From positions 1 through 54,607 of the forward strand of contig JACQWQ010000014.1 of assembly GCA_016209205.1 (NCBI GenBank): a stretch of 54,607 nucleotides of DNA, in the 5' to 3' direction. Positions 1 through 9,820 of this stretch are shown here, piece after piece (positions within the stretch are counted from its first letter, which is position 1; each line of letters opens with the position of its first letter). The DNA comes from Chloroflexota bacterium. GTDB lineage: Bacteria > Chloroflexota > Anaerolineae > UBA4142 > SHND01. A program made the position numbers and the translations under genes. Below the pieces are notes generated by a model. It worked only from the letters and a program-made list of their open reading frames with translations, had not been told where the DNA came from and did no database searches.

Positions 1-70
1 CTGCGATGACCAGCACCCAAAAGCCGACGAACAACAGCGCGCCGATGCCCATAAATCCAAAACCCATCAT
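1..70 (-). CDS. Small membrane protein, 5' part only
   Basis: Only the first 23 codons are in the window. They begin ATG-ATG and encode a Gly/Phe/Met-rich stretch that leads into a hydrophobic segment. A strong Shine-Dalgarno, AGGAGGA, lies a few bases upstream of the start (about 75-82). The composition resembles the N-terminus of small SHOCT-type or other single-span membrane proteins, but too little is present to name it. Confidence 0.5.
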   Translation of the reverse strand, partial: MMGFGFMGIGALLFVGFWVLVIA

Positions 71-136
71 CGTTGGTTCCTCCTGAAATTTGCCTTGGCG
101 ATGCGATTTGTCGGGAATATGATTGCCAACAGATTA

Positions 137-207
137 AGGCGATGTGCGATGTAGGCGATGTGCGATGTATTTCATCGCCTACATCGCACCCATCGCCTAC
201 ATCGCCT
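137..207. repeat. Palindromic GATGTAGGCGATG repeat, copy 1
   Basis: Alternating GCGATGTGCGATGTAG units on the left are mirrored by CATCGCCTACATCGC units on the right, so the stretch can fold into a long hairpin. A near-identical copy lies at 11893-11947 and a shorter one at about 30861-30897, so this is a dispersed repeat and not a local regulator. Confidence 0.7.
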
Positions 208-360
208 TGATCCTGTCTAATTCCGACACTGTCCATTATCGCGCAAGTTGTGAAAATGTGATGAACGGCGTATGCGCGTTTGATATTGTCCGTACAGCCC
301 TATGGGAATACGTCCATGCAGCCCTACCCGACGCGATACGATTCCTGTATAGTTTAGCAA

Positions 361-403
361 GGTCAGGATTTGCACGTAGGGGCGTACCCTTGTGGTCGCC
401 CTA
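361..403 (+). repeat. 43-bp dispersed element (GTAGGGGCG...TGTGGTCGCCC)
   Basis: The stretch matches the reverse complement of 25109-25151 with only a few mismatches, and related sequence appears near 49955-50020. The GTAGGGGCG and CGCCCTAC ends can pair as a hairpin. Confidence 0.7.
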
Positions 404-427
404 CATGTACTGAACGGAGGATTTTGT

Positions 428-655
428 ATGGAAGTCACAATTAAAGAAGTATGGACGATCATTCACGGCATGGTTTTTGGCGCCGTCTTTCTCTTGGCGT
501 TTGCCGGAGGTCTGGCGGGACTCTATAGTCTGCGTCCCGAATGGCTGACATCAGCCGGGCTAAAAGAGCGGATGCTGCGTCTCAAAGTTGGATTGTGGGC
601 ACTGGCGATTGCTGCATGGCTCACGGTTATCACCAAAGCCGCTCCGCTCCACTAA
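428..655 (+). CDS. Small two-span membrane protein
   Basis: The 75-residue product has two hydrophobic helices, about residues 10-30 and 50-68, joined by a basic loop. The start is the ATG at 428 because GGAGG sits seven bases upstream (416-420); the in-frame ATG at 392 has no such site. The next gene begins 25 bases downstream, so the two are probably co-transcribed. From memory, related proteins are much longer and share both this N-terminus and an ending like ITKAAP. The version here may therefore be internally deleted, but I cannot check that. No function is assigned. Confidence 0.6.
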   Translation: MEVTIKEVWTIIHGMVFGAVFLLAFAGGLAGLYSLRPEWLTSAGLKERMLRLKVGLWALAIAAWLTVITKAAPLH

Positions 656-680
656 TCCGTTTCATATTGGAGGAATGAAA

Positions 681-974
681 ATGGCTACTGCTGTTGATAC
701 AAAAATGATACAAAATCCTGAACTGCCGAACGGACCGATTGCCGCTGCTCTGCTTGCAGGTGGAATTGGCGCGGCGGGGTTTGGTCTCATCGTTACCCTC
801 TCCGAACTCTCCGCCGGTATCGCCAGCGCGCTGAACTGGTTCCCGCCAGTCGGACCGCTGACGAGCAAAGTAGTACTCGGCGTGCTCATCTATCTGGGCG
901 CGTGGGCGGTTCTACTCAAAGATATGATGCTGCACTGCGTAGGTTGCCAGTTCGATCCGATTCGTAAGGTGTAG
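681..974 (+). CDS. Small membrane protein overlapping the response-regulator gene
   Basis: The 97-residue product has two hydrophobic segments, about residues 20-45 and 60-80, with a conserved-looking NWFPPVGPL loop between them. GGAGG at 669-673 is seven bases from the ATG at 681 but only one base from the ATG at 675, which fixes the start. The last 63 bases overlap the 3' end of the convergent response-regulator gene, whose C-terminus looks family-typical. The tail of this protein, after about residue 77, is therefore probably read-through into antisense sequence, and the gene may be truncated. It likely forms an operon with the gene at 428. Function unknown. Confidence 0.55.
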   Translation: MATAVDTKMIQNPELPNGPIAAALLAGGIGAAGFGLIVTLSELSAGIASALNWFPPVGPLTSKVVLGVLIYLGAWAVLLKDMMLHCVGCQFDPIRKV

Positions 975-1559
975 TTTTTCCAGAATCGTGCTGACGTAAT
1001 GGCGGACGGTGTTTTCACTCAAGTAAAGAATTTTTCCAATCTCGGCATTGGTCTTGCCGCGCGCCACTTCCACTAGCACTTTGAGTTCCTGTTTCGACAG
1101 CTCGCGAAACGCATCTTGTTCCGCTTTGCGTTCCCCTTCGCGTACGCGACTCAGTAGGCGCGCGGTGCTCGACGAATCGAGCAATGCCTCGCCGCGCCGC
1201 ACGGCAGCAATCGCGCGCAGCAATTCCTCTGTGCCCACCTGTTTCAATACATACCCCATCGCACCGGCGGCAATCGCGCGTATCACCAAATCGTCGTCGG
1301 CAAAGGAGGTCAGCATGATGACTTGAGTTTCGGGAAAACGGCGCGTAATCTCTTCTGTGGCTTGGATGCCGCCTTCACCGGGCAGCCGAACATCCATCAA
1401 AACAATCTCGGGGCGCAGCTGCTCGACGGCGCGCACGGCATCCGCCGCCGTCTCGGCTTCGCCGACGACTTGCAGCTCCGGCTGATCCCCCAGCAACATC
1501 CTCAACCCCATGCGCACCACTTGATGATCGTCTACCAATAGAATTCGGGTCTTGGTCAT
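912..1559 (-). CDS. NarL/LiaR-type response regulator
   Basis: The 215-residue cytoplasmic two-component regulator has a receiver domain at residues 3-120. The acidic pair is D10/D11, the phosphoacceptor D56 lies in VLMDVRLPG, the switch region is LTS (83-85), and the conserved Lys is K106. A LuxR-type helix-turn-helix follows (about 150-212; ELKVLVEVARGKTNAEIGK and SENTVRHYVSTIL). The start is the ATG at 1559. It overlaps the kinase stop as ATGA and has GGAGGG six bases upstream; the GTG at 1574 is less likely. The partner kinase lies immediately upstream in the same operon. The target genes are not visible. Confidence 0.9.
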   Translation of the reverse strand: MTKTRILLVDDHQVVRMGLRMLLGDQPELQVVGEAETAADAVRAVEQLRPEIVLMDVRLPGEGGIQATEEITRRFPETQVIMLTSFADDDLVIRAIAAGAMGYVLKQVGTEELLRAIAAVRRGEALLDSSSTARLLSRVREGERKAEQDAFRELSKQELKVLVEVARGKTNAEIGKILYLSENTVRHYVSTILEKLHLTNRIELATYAVQHHIFE

Positions 1560-2957
1560 CGCGTGTCCCTCCACGGAATTTCAAGCGTTACGGTGGTTCC
1601 CTGATTGCGCGCGCTGTCAATCTTGATTTCGCCGCCCAGCAAACGCGCCCGGTCTTGCATGTTGCGCAAGCCGTACCCCGCGACCGGTGGGTCTTGAAAT
1701 CCCACTCCGTCATCTTGGACCATTACCACAAGTTTATCCTCCACGCGTTGCGCCTGAATTTTGACGTGCTGCGCGCGGGCATGTCGCACGGTATTCGAAA
1801 GCGCCTCTTGCACAATCGCGAGCACATCGTCAACCCGCGACGCGGTAAGTGGGTCTTGCTGTGGCAAATCCACTTCCAACGACACATCCAGGAGCGAGCG
1901 AAAGCGCGGGTCTTGGCTCAACTGCCGCAGCGCTTCGGCGAGGTCAAGCCCCGAGGGTGCTGCACGCAATTCACCCAGATTCCGCCAAGTCGCCAATCGC
2001 GTCGTTCAACACACCGGTCGCCTTGCTCAGGCGAATTGCAAGGGGACTGTCACCGGAGGTCATTTTGGCAGCCGAGTCAATCAACAACCCGGCGGTATAG
2101 ACCTTTTGAATCACTCCGTCGTGCAATTCGCGGGCGATGCGGTCGCGTTCGTTTGCCAGAATTTGCTGCTGTTCCATGCTCTCGATGAAATGTTCCGTCT
2201 CCAAATCGAATATCTTGAGCGCGCGAATGATCGCAACCGCCATGACCAGACCGATGACGGCGCGGAAAATAAAGGGGGGCGCTCCGATGACTGCGTCGAA
2301 AGTATCGGCGTTCAACCAATTCCCCGGTGGAAAAGGCACCGGCGGCGGAATCAGACCTGCCAACAGGGCATAGAACACCAACGCCCATCCGGCGATCCGC
2401 AGCATATTGAGAACGTCCGGCGCATCCAAACCGGAAAAGCGGTGCATGGCTTGCTGCCGCAATCCGTACGCGGCAAGCAGCCCGCCGGGAAGGCAAATGA
2501 AATAACGCGCGATCGCGTTGGACTCGCGATGCCAGGTCGGCAGAGCGGGCGACAGTGGGAGCAAGAGAAAAAAGGAAAGCATTACCCAGCCAATCAGCAA
2601 GAGCGCAGGTAAAGTATGCAAGGTGCGCACTCTGCCAACGGGGTGCAGCAGCATGACCCCAAACTCGAATAGGCAAGCGAACGACCCCGCGAGAAATAGC
2701 AATTGAATCACGGTGAGCAACGCCAATCCCGGTTCGGACAAGTACGAGCGTTGTAATGGAATGAACAGATCGCCCCACTCGTTGAACGCGTGGAGAAAAC
2801 CAAACGCGGCAAGCCAGGGAAGACTGCGCGCCAGTTCCAACTGCGAATAACGGCGGGACTGGAGCACAATTGCCAAACCCAATACAAAAAATGCCAGCCC
2901 ATAAATGAACAGGATGGCATCGCGGTTCAGCTGAAATAACGTGCGCAGAAATTCCAC
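1556..2957 (-). pseudogene. NarL-family sensor histidine kinase, frameshifted
   Basis: Two overlapping frames together make one kinase. The first, from a GTG at 2957, carries about seven membrane helices and then the HisKA_3 dimerisation helix with the phosphoacceptor His in ARELHDGVIQ. It stops at 1971. The second frame resumes at about 1996 with ELRAAPSGLDLAEALRQL and carries the HATPase domain: N box NTVRHA, G1 DDGVGF and G2 GYGLRNMQDRA. It ends with a 4-bp overlap with the regulator gene. Phosphotransfer to that regulator is the expected role. The break lies between 1971 and 1996 and costs only one or two bases, so either recent inactivation or a sequencing indel is possible. No clear Shine-Dalgarno precedes the GTG. 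Confidence 0.8.
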
Positions 2958-3027
2958 GAGTGGAGCAATTATATCACTCGTTTCGGCGCAGGTGGCGAAT
3001 TAACCAATTTCTTCTGCCACAATGCGA

Positions 3028-3059
3028 GCCACCTCTACCGTCGAACCGGCAGAGGTGGC
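3028..3059. terminator. Hairpin downstream of the CoA-binding gene
   Basis: GCCACCTCT pairs with AGAGGTGGC (9 bp), and an inner CCG/CGG pair follows one mismatch. No T-run follows on either strand, so the termination role is a guess; it could also stabilise a 3' end. Confidence 0.35.
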
Positions 3060-3113
3060 ATAGGCCACAAGGATTCGTTTCATTGCCAGAGTGATTTGAA
3101 ATGGGGGTATGGG

Positions 3114-3629
3114 TCAATTCGGACTGGGCTTGACCGCATCGCTGACCTTGAGAAAACCGAGCATGCCCCACAAACCGCGCATCATCTTGTGCCCAAAATC
3201 GGGCTTGAGGAATTGATTGGGGCAAGTGCCGGGGATGACGGTAATGCCATTCTCGCGGCACACTTGCACGGCATTTTGCGAAACACTGGTCATGCTCGCG
3301 TTGAGCCCGGGCTTGGTGCCCATCATACAGTGCATCCACACGTGCTTGACACCTAAATCAACGCACTGCTGCACGATTTGATCGGTCACTTGGGGATTGG
3401 CGAGGATAAAGACCGCGCCGGGTTTTTCGGGAATGGCTTTGAGGTCGGGGTAGCACGGCTTGCCTTCGAACGTCGTCAAACGCGGATTGACCGCGCTGAC
3501 GGTATAGCCCGCCTCTTGAAATTTGTGGAACGCGAGATTGCAGCCGGTCTCGCGCCGGTCGGAAACGCCGACCACCGCAATTTTTTTCTGCGCGAGAAAA
3601 TCCTGCACGCGCGTGTCAATTTTGGACAT
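3114..3629 (-). CDS. CoA-binding domain protein (YccU-like)
   Basis: The 171-residue protein has a Rossmann-type CoA-binding fold. The N-terminal strand-loop KIAVVGVSD is followed by the YTVSAVNPR and GVKHVWMHCMMG segments typical of this family, and then GITVIPGTCPNQF. The size is slightly above the usual 120-150 residues because of a C-terminal tail of about 30 residues. AAGGAG lies six bases before the ATG. Family members bind CoA, but their physiological role is unsettled. The gene stands alone between the kinase and the large secreted-protein gene. Confidence 0.8.
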   Translation of the reverse strand: MSKIDTRVQDFLAQKKIAVVGVSDRRETGCNLAFHKFQEAGYTVSAVNPRLTTFEGKPCYPDLKAIPEKPGAVFILANPQVTDQIVQQCVDLGVKHVWMHCMMGTKPGLNASMTSVSQNAVQVCRENGITVIPGTCPNQFLKPDFGHKMMRGLWGMLGFLKVSDAVKPSPN

Positions 3630-3841
3630 AGGGAACTCCTTCTTGATTGCCCCCGATCATACAAAACCCCAGTCCAGCCCGCGTCTGCGCTTGGTCAAAA
3701 TTGCGTTTCAATCAGTTCATTGAGCTCGCTATGCCTTGAAAATTTTCCGCAAAAATTACCGTCGCGCGGTGCGCCCACGTTCCCGCGCGCGTTTCAAATG
3801 GCTTTTTTGGCAGGAACGGTCGCGGTTGGCGGCGCTGTGAT

Positions 3842-6244
3842 TCAAGGGAAAGTCGGTCTCCACCAATCAAAATATGTATCCCAATCAATATGCCCATAAT
3901 AACCGAACCATGGCGGAGAACCGTCATCGGCCGAGCCGCTCAACGCGTTTGCGACCAATTGCAATTCACTCCCGTCATCGCGCATTAGCCAGAGGGACAT
4001 TGTGTCATCTCCCTCGAGCCGTGCAAATAACAAATGTGTCGCGTTAGCGGACCAGAGCGGACGTTCGTCGCGGTACGCAGCATCATTGGTCAGTTGGCGT
4101 TTGCTGCCCCCGTCGCGCTTCATCACCCAAATTCTTCGTTTTGCCGCGCCCGCGTGCGCTTCATCGCCGCCGCCGACCGAGCCAATGTCCGGCGCGGCGC
4201 TGTACGCAAGGCGCGCATTGTCGGGCGACCACGCGGGCGAGAACGCCGCCGTTTGCGAATCGGTCAGTTGCGTCTTGATGCCCTTCGTCAAATCAATCAC
4301 CGCAATTTGTTTGTTCGTCCATGTCTCGCGCCCACTGCCTTGTGTGACCGCCAGAAATTTCCGGTTTGGTGAGACCATCCGAAAATCATCGTGCAATAAC
4401 ATGGCATCGGCAAATTGGCGCGTAGCACTCTCACGCGTGGAGAACGCATAGAGCGGCACACCATCCGCAAGGATGGATCCGGACAAGTAAGGGTCGGAGA
4501 ACAACAAAATCCTCTTATTGTCCAACCAATCCGCGACAAGCATTCCGCCTTCTTCTGGAAACTCGACACGGTAAAGTGTAGCAGCAGTTGGCGCATTCGG
4601 CTGAACAATCCAAAGGATCGCAACCCGCGCAAGTGGCTGTGTCAAAGAGTCGGGGCGCGGCAATTCCTCTTGAATAAAGCCGAGTGATTTCCCGTTCGGA
4701 CTCCACGCGATGGGAATTGCCAAGACCGCTTGGTTGGCAATTTGCACAATGGGCTGCTCGCGCCAGCTCGGCGGACTCGCGATGCTCAGGTTCCCCTGAC
4801 GCGTTGTAAACGCCAACGTATCGTCCTCGGGCGACCACACAAATTCGCCGCTCGCCGCACTGTTCGGAATGGACTGCGCATCCCCGCCCGACGCGGACAT
4901 CACCCGAATTTCGTCATCCCGACCACGGAACGCAATCCATCTGCCCGAAGGCGACCAACGCGGACTGTGGTTGTGTCCGTCGCGAGTGCGCTGTTTGGCT
5001 TGTCCATTCGGCAATGCTTTCACCCACACATCGCCCCGCACCATGTACGCAATTACGCCGAGCGAATTCGCAGCAGCGGGGGCAGGCGTAATTTTCGCTG
5101 CAATTTCAGAAAACGTGCTCAGCGTGTCCAACTCTTTGACAATGCCGTAAGCGTCCTTGGAAGTTGGATTCAGTTCGAGGGCGCGTGCGATTTCACGGCG
5201 CGCTTGAGTGTAATACGGCTCTGGTGTGAGCGACCATGTGTGGTCTGTCAGAAAGCGCGCGTACGCCAGATGCGCGGCAAAATCATTCGGCGCAAGTGTG
5301 ACCGCACGGCGAAACGCGGCGTCGGCGGACGCGCCAAAACGGTCGGCGATGGTCGAATCGTGGGGCCACCCCTTCTTGATGGGAATCGCTTTGCGATATT
5401 GCTGACCGAGTTGGATTTGCGCAGCCGCGTTATTGGGTTGCAGTTGTGCCTGCGCGCGTGCGTCGAGGATTGCTTGCCATAGGTCGGGGCGCAGAATCAG
5501 CAGCCGCACATTGTCCTTGGGCGTTGGTTCGAGATTTTCAAAATGCCAGCGCAGTTGATTGCCCTCGGCAACAAAGGGGGGCGTGGTCGAAGGATATTCG
5601 GCGCGAATATATGTATCTTTCGATTCGACCATGTCCAAATCCGCGGGATATGGAAATTGAAAAACAATATCGCCCTGTCCGATGGGACCGCGCCACCCCG
5701 CGCCCGTTTGCAGGATGTAATAAAAATCTATACTTCCATAAAAATCCGTGCCGAGCGTGCGATACTGCACGCGCAGGTTCACATCGCGTCCCGCCGGAAA
5801 ATTCACTTGCCAGACTGCCCAAGGAGTGTCATCAAAAGTTTCTTGATGGTTTGCGACCGGCGCGCCGTTCACAAAGGTCTCGATGCTCTCGATGGCATTG
5901 CCAGCCACAATCGGCGAAAAACCGTGGGCAGTGGGAAAACTCTTGGGGAAGCGGACCTCCATCGTTTCATCCGCGCTGCCCAGATTGCGCATCGTGAAAT
6001 CGGCGGTGACATTGGCAACAGGACCTGTGAACGTCTCGCCATAGCGTTGGAACGGTCGCATTTGAATATCCAGCACCACGCGCTCGCTTGCCATCTGAAC
6101 CTGCGTGCCTTGTTCGGGAGAAATGTCACTCGCCGCCGCTTCCGGATTTGGCGCGACATCTGCCTCTGCGCGCGGCGCGCCAAATAGAATGAGCGCGGCG
6201 AGACACACCAGCAGCGCAAAACAAGTTTTGTGGATGATAATCAA
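3842..6244 (-). CDS. Secreted TPR and TolB-like beta-propeller protein
   Basis: The 800-residue exported protein has a signal peptide (residues 1-28, cleavage near APRAEA), then a beta-rich domain (about 45-270) resembling DUF4424/VIT-like ectodomains. TPR-like helices follow (about 275-400; NNAAAQIQLGQQYRKA, PNDFAAHLAYARFL). The C-terminus has five or six WD40/PD40 blades, marked by repeated SPRWSPSGRWIAFRG- and SPAWSPDNARLAYS-type motifs. The start codon is TTG at 6244, with GGAG five bases upstream; I see no better ATG. Beta-propellers of this kind usually mediate binding on the cell surface. The gene is separated by 36 bp from the next minus-strand gene upstream. Confidence 0.75.
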   Translation of the reverse strand: MIIIHKTCFALLVCLAALILFGAPRAEADVAPNPEAAASDISPEQGTQVQMASERVVLDIQMRPFQRYGETFTGPVANVTADFTMRNLGSADETMEVRFPKSFPTAHGFSPIVAGNAIESIETFVNGAPVANHQETFDDTPWAVWQVNFPAGRDVNLRVQYRTLGTDFYGSIDFYYILQTGAGWRGPIGQGDIVFQFPYPADLDMVESKDTYIRAEYPSTTPPFVAEGNQLRWHFENLEPTPKDNVRLLILRPDLWQAILDARAQAQLQPNNAAAQIQLGQQYRKAIPIKKGWPHDSTIADRFGASADAAFRRAVTLAPNDFAAHLAYARFLTDHTWSLTPEPYYTQARREIARALELNPTSKDAYGIVKELDTLSTFSEIAAKITPAPAAANSLGVIAYMVRGDVWVKALPNGQAKQRTRDGHNHSPRWSPSGRWIAFRGRDDEIRVMSASGGDAQSIPNSAASGEFVWSPEDDTLAFTTRQGNLSIASPPSWREQPIVQIANQAVLAIPIAWSPNGKSLGFIQEELPRPDSLTQPLARVAILWIVQPNAPTAATLYRVEFPEEGGMLVADWLDNKRILLFSDPYLSGSILADGVPLYAFSTRESATRQFADAMLLHDDFRMVSPNRKFLAVTQGSGRETWTNKQIAVIDLTKGIKTQLTDSQTAAFSPAWSPDNARLAYSAAPDIGSVGGGDEAHAGAAKRRIWVMKRDGGSKRQLTNDAAYRDERPLWSANATHLLFARLEGDDTMSLWLMRDDGSELQLVANALSGSADDGSPPWFGYYGHIDWDTYFDWWRPTFP

Positions 6245-6280
6245 GGTTTCTCCTTTTGAATCAACAAATCGTTTTGAAAA

Positions 6281-9092
6281 TTATCTACGCGTTTTCTGCG
6301 CCCGTTCCCGCGCGCGTTTCAGTCGCGCGGTCATGTCCTCCGGCGCATTTGTGTCAGAGGACTCGACGCGCGTGGGCGTCACATTGGGCGCGGGTGGCGG
6401 CGTAACCGTCGGTGGTGGAACGGGAGTTGGAGCGGGCGTTGTCGGCGCAACCGAACGCTTGACGCGCACGCGTTCCCGCGCGCTAAACAATCCCTCCAAC
6501 GCGCGCGGTCCCGATGCGATGCGACGCGCGGAGCGGGGCGCGCGTAATGTCGCACGCACACGCTCCAAATCCGAACGCGCAAGGCGCAAACGGCGCGCGG
6601 CAACGTCGAGCGGAAACAATAACGCGGCGGCGAGCAGCAGATATTCCCAAATCGGCTGCGTGCGCGAGGCGGGCTGCGCGAACGGCGTGAACGCCTGCGC
6701 GGGATCGTCGAGCGCGCGTCCATTTGTCGCACGCGCGAGCGTCGGCAAAACGCTCGCACCCGGATTGACAAACTTGTATTCGGGTGAGTACGGAACGACC
6801 AGCCCCGTCGTCGCGCTGGCGACGGGATTCCCTTGTGCATCGCGCTGCGTAATTTGCGCGAGATAAACGCCCGGCGTGGCCGCGTTGAGCGGGGCGCGAT
6901 ACGTGCCCGGCGCGTTCGGATTCAATTTCACTGTTTGCGTGCTGCCGTCGGGCGCGATAATTTGCGCTTGCGTTTCGTGCACGTCGCGCGGTTGTCCGTT
7001 TGAATCCGTAGAGACGACTTGCAAAGTAGTCTGCTCTCCATCCGACACAAACGCGGTTTGCAAACCCACGTCGTTCGGCTGCGGCAAAACCCAATTCGTC
7101 AATTGCGCGACAAAGGTGTTGAATCCGTTCCACGCGACCCAATCCGTCGCCCACTGCCCTTTCAAGTCCGAAGTCCATACCGCCGCGCGTCCCAAACCAA
7201 ATTGCCACGTCGCGAGCAACGGATCGCCGCGCGCGGTGAGCAGCGAAACGCGCGCGGTCGCTTTGGGCGTCGTGCCGTTGTATCCGCGCAGCGCGGGCAA
7301 ACGCGTCACGTCCAAACCTCGCTGCAAAATATCTGCCCGCCGCCGATTTTGCCAATCCTTCGAGGTACGGCGCAGACCCCGCGCCCGCCGCGACAATCGA
7401 AAGCGTGATGTTATCCTTTTTCATTTCGGCGACCAGTTCGTCGTACTGTCCCGAACGACTCCAACCATCGGTCAGCAAAACGACGTGCTTGAATTTTGCC
7501 GAAACGCCTTTGAGCGCGTCCACCGCTTCGCGCAAGCCCGCCATGATATTCGTACTGCCGTTCGCGCTCGCGCCGCCGATTTTTTCCTGCAAATCCTCCA
7601 TGCTCGTCAACGGCTGTTCGCGAAACGCCCAATGCGCGTTCGCGTCGAACAAAACGACGCCCGCGTAATCGGCGCGTCCCAATACGCGCGCGGCTTGCAT
7701 CACCGCGTTCTTGGCAATTTCCACCTTCGCCAATCCGCTTTCGACACGTTGATACGTGCCCGGCTGCGCATCAGGATTGTTGCAGTGACACTGCCCCATC
7801 GAGCCGGACTTGTCAATCACGAACGCGATGGCGAGATTTGGTTTTTTCTCCTGAGCGCGCACGTCCATGTCTACCGGCAATGCTTTTTCAATCGGCGTGC
7901 GCAAATAGCCGCCCGCGCCGAATGCGTCCGCACCGCCAATCATCACCAAGCCGCGTCCGAGATCGCGCACGTACGCGGGCAATTGACGCATCGCGTCAAA
8001 AGGCAGCGCTTGCGCGGGCACGTTCACCAAAAACACCGCGTCGTAATTCGCCAACGCCGCGAGGTCGCCCGGCACATCTGCGGGCGCGACGCGTTCCACC
8101 ACAACTTTTGCGGACTGCAATGCCGCCGCAAGATTGTTGGCGTCCTCGACTGCGGACGCCACGACCAACACGTGCGGCGGACCTTGCACGACGGTGAACG
8201 CGGCGGCGGTGTTGTTTTGTTTTAATGTATCTTGCGCGGCTTCGAGTTCCGCCGTGTAGCGTTTGAATCCCGCGTCTTCCGCCTTGACTGAAAACGCGAC
8301 GCGTGTTGTGCCTTGCTGCAAAGTCACTTGCTGCGTCGCCAACAATTTCCCGTCGCCAAACAAGCGCACCGTCGCGCTGCCCGGCGTCGTGTTGTTTCGC
8401 TGTGCAAAGGCGATGTAGTTCATCGCAGCAATCACCGCGACGATTTCAAATTGCTGTCCTTGCCGCACCGACGCGGGCGCGTCCAACGCGTCGAGCACCA
8501 CTTCGCTTTGTCCTTGCGGCACGTTCAACGCGACAAAATCCACCTGCACGCCGCGCGCCGCCGCGAGGTCCATCAATTCCTCCGCGCGCCCGACATTTTG
8601 CAAACCGTCCGAAAGAATCACGATGCGCTTGTTCGTTTCGTCGGGCAGCAGCGCCAGCGCGAGCCGCAGCGCGGATGCGAGATTCGTACGCGCGGTGCGC
8701 GGAATCGAAGCAATCGGCGCGAGCGTGTTTTCTTCCGACGCCAAGCGTTCCACTAACGCGTTTTCGCCAAACACGACAATCGCGGCGCGGTCGCCCGCGC
8801 GCATCGTCGTCAACGCGTCGCGCATGAAATTTTCCGCGCGCGCGCGTTCACTCGACGACACGCTGTCCGAATGATCCACGACAAAGACGACGGTCGTGTT
8901 ATTCACCGGCTGGATAAACTGCGCGCCCGCGAGTCCGAAAATCATTGCGAGCAAAATCAGTGCGCGCACTATGAGCGCGAACCAAAATTGCGCGCCGCGT
9001 CCGCGCACGCCGCGACCGATGAAGGGGAGCGCGACCAGTGGCAGGATGAGCAAGAGCGCGAGGAGCGCGGTGGAGTTTTGGAAGGAAAGCAT
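6281..9092 (-). pseudogene. Large VWA-domain membrane protein, internally deleted and frameshifted
   Basis: The first frame (from 9092) has two N-terminal membrane helices. A first VWA-like domain follows (VVFVVDHSDSVSSSERA), then a Rossmann-like glutamine-amidotransferase-type segment (PHVLVVASAVED...GRGLVMIGG), and a complete second VWA domain (AFVIDKSGSMGQCHC, MIDAS D-x-S-x-S). It reaches GRYFAA at about 7345 and then runs out of sense. The second frame picks up at RGLDVTRLPALRGYN (about 7325) and continues through a beta-sandwich, a membrane helix (IWEYLLLAAALLF) and a basic C-terminal tail to 6281. Intact relatives have about 40 residues between these two points, so the locus appears to have lost them along with the frame. 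No Shine-Dalgarno is visible; the heptamer array abuts the ATG. Confidence 0.75.
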
Positions 9093-9094
9093 AG

Positions 9095-9205
9095 GTCAAA
9101 CGTGAAACGTGAAACGTCAAACGTCAAACGTCAAACGTGAAACGTCAAACGTCATGCGTCAAACGTCATGCGTCAAACGTGAAACGTCATGCGTCAAACG
9201 TCAAA
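9095..9205. repeat. Heptamer array (CGTSAAA)n
   Basis: Tandem CGTGAAA, CGTCAAA and CGTCATG units fill the gap between two minus-strand genes. The array supplies the last sense codons and the stop of the four-helix gene (9194) and lies immediately upstream of the VWA gene start. Confidence 0.9.
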
Positions 9206-9703
9206 AGTTGGCATCGGGACGTTTTTGAGCTCAGACCAAGAGAGTAAATCATCGGATTCGACAATTTCATGTTGAATTTCATATTGGGCTTTTGCTTCGT
9301 GCAATGATTTGCCGCGTTGTTGGGGAATCATAGTGAGACCGAGTTGAATGATACGTGTGAGCAATCTGCCGCGATGATTCAAGATTTCCTCGCCCAAAAC
9401 GTGCCGTCCATCAAAATACCAACTGCGGCTTTCGCGCGCCGAACCAAGCGCGTATTCATAAAAGCGAGCGCGATCTTTGCTCGAACCGCGCGAATATCCT
9501 TCCGCCAGATTCGCGTGAATCGAACCGAGCGCTTCAAATAATTGTTCCGCGACACCGACTGTCCTTTTATCCTGATACAATTTCGTCACATCCTGCCACC
9601 CCAAACTCGAAGCAAACAGCGCCGCGCGATACATGGACATTTTCCAAAGCGAATCATTCTTGAGAAAATCAGGCACCGTCTTTTCCCACTCTTGATAATC
9701 CAT
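9194..9703 (-). CDS. Four-helix bundle protein (S23/IVP family)
   Basis: The protein has 169 residues. The conserved core FEALGSIHANLAEGYSRGSSKDRARFYEYALGSARE is that of the 23S rRNA intervening-sequence (S23) family, now called four helix bundle proteins (about 120 residues, often encoded as orphans). The start is the ATG at 9703 with GGAGG four to five bases upstream, not the earlier GTG. The C-terminal extension of about 40 residues ends FDV, encoded by the adjacent heptamer array. No rRNA gene is nearby. The function of stand-alone members is unknown. Confidence 0.8.
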   Translation of the reverse strand: MDYQEWEKTVPDFLKNDSLWKMSMYRAALFASSLGWQDVTKLYQDKRTVGVAEQLFEALGSIHANLAEGYSRGSSKDRARFYEYALGSARESRSWYFDGRHVLGEEILNHRGRLLTRIIQLGLTMIPQQRGKSLHEAKAQYEIQHEIVESDDLLSWSELKNVPMPTFDV

Positions 9704-9716
9704 TGTCCCTCCAATC

Positions 9717-9820
9717 ACGTTTCACGTTTGACGCCTCACGCCTCGCGTTTGACCAACGCTGAACGAATGAATTCGTTACTACGTTTGACGCCTCACGTTT
9801 GACGCCTCACGTTTGACGCT
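9717..9820. repeat. Heptamer array with embedded palindrome
   Basis: TTTCACG, TTTGACG and TCACGCC units flank a 32-bp palindrome at 9751-9782 (GACCAACG...GTTACTAC with GAACGAATGAATTCGTT inside). The palindrome recurs inverted at about 42330-42361 and in part at 13848-13865. The BatA-like gene ends inside this array. Confidence 0.85.

Larger units (their letters stand above)
71..427. other. Gene-free leader region with two repeats
   Basis: About 350 bases lie between divergent genes. They hold the palindromic GATGTAGGCGATG repeat (137-207) and a 43-bp dispersed element (361-403) that ends just before the Shine-Dalgarno of the next gene. A short AT-rich stretch near 345-355 (TATAGT) could be a -10 box, but I see no matching -35. 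Confidence 0.5.

Noticed and set aside
6483..7350. C-terminal 290 residues of the 869-residue first frame of the VWA gene
   Set aside because: After GRYFAA the frame is Arg/Ala-rich nonsense, while the sister frame carries the conserved membrane helix and domain.
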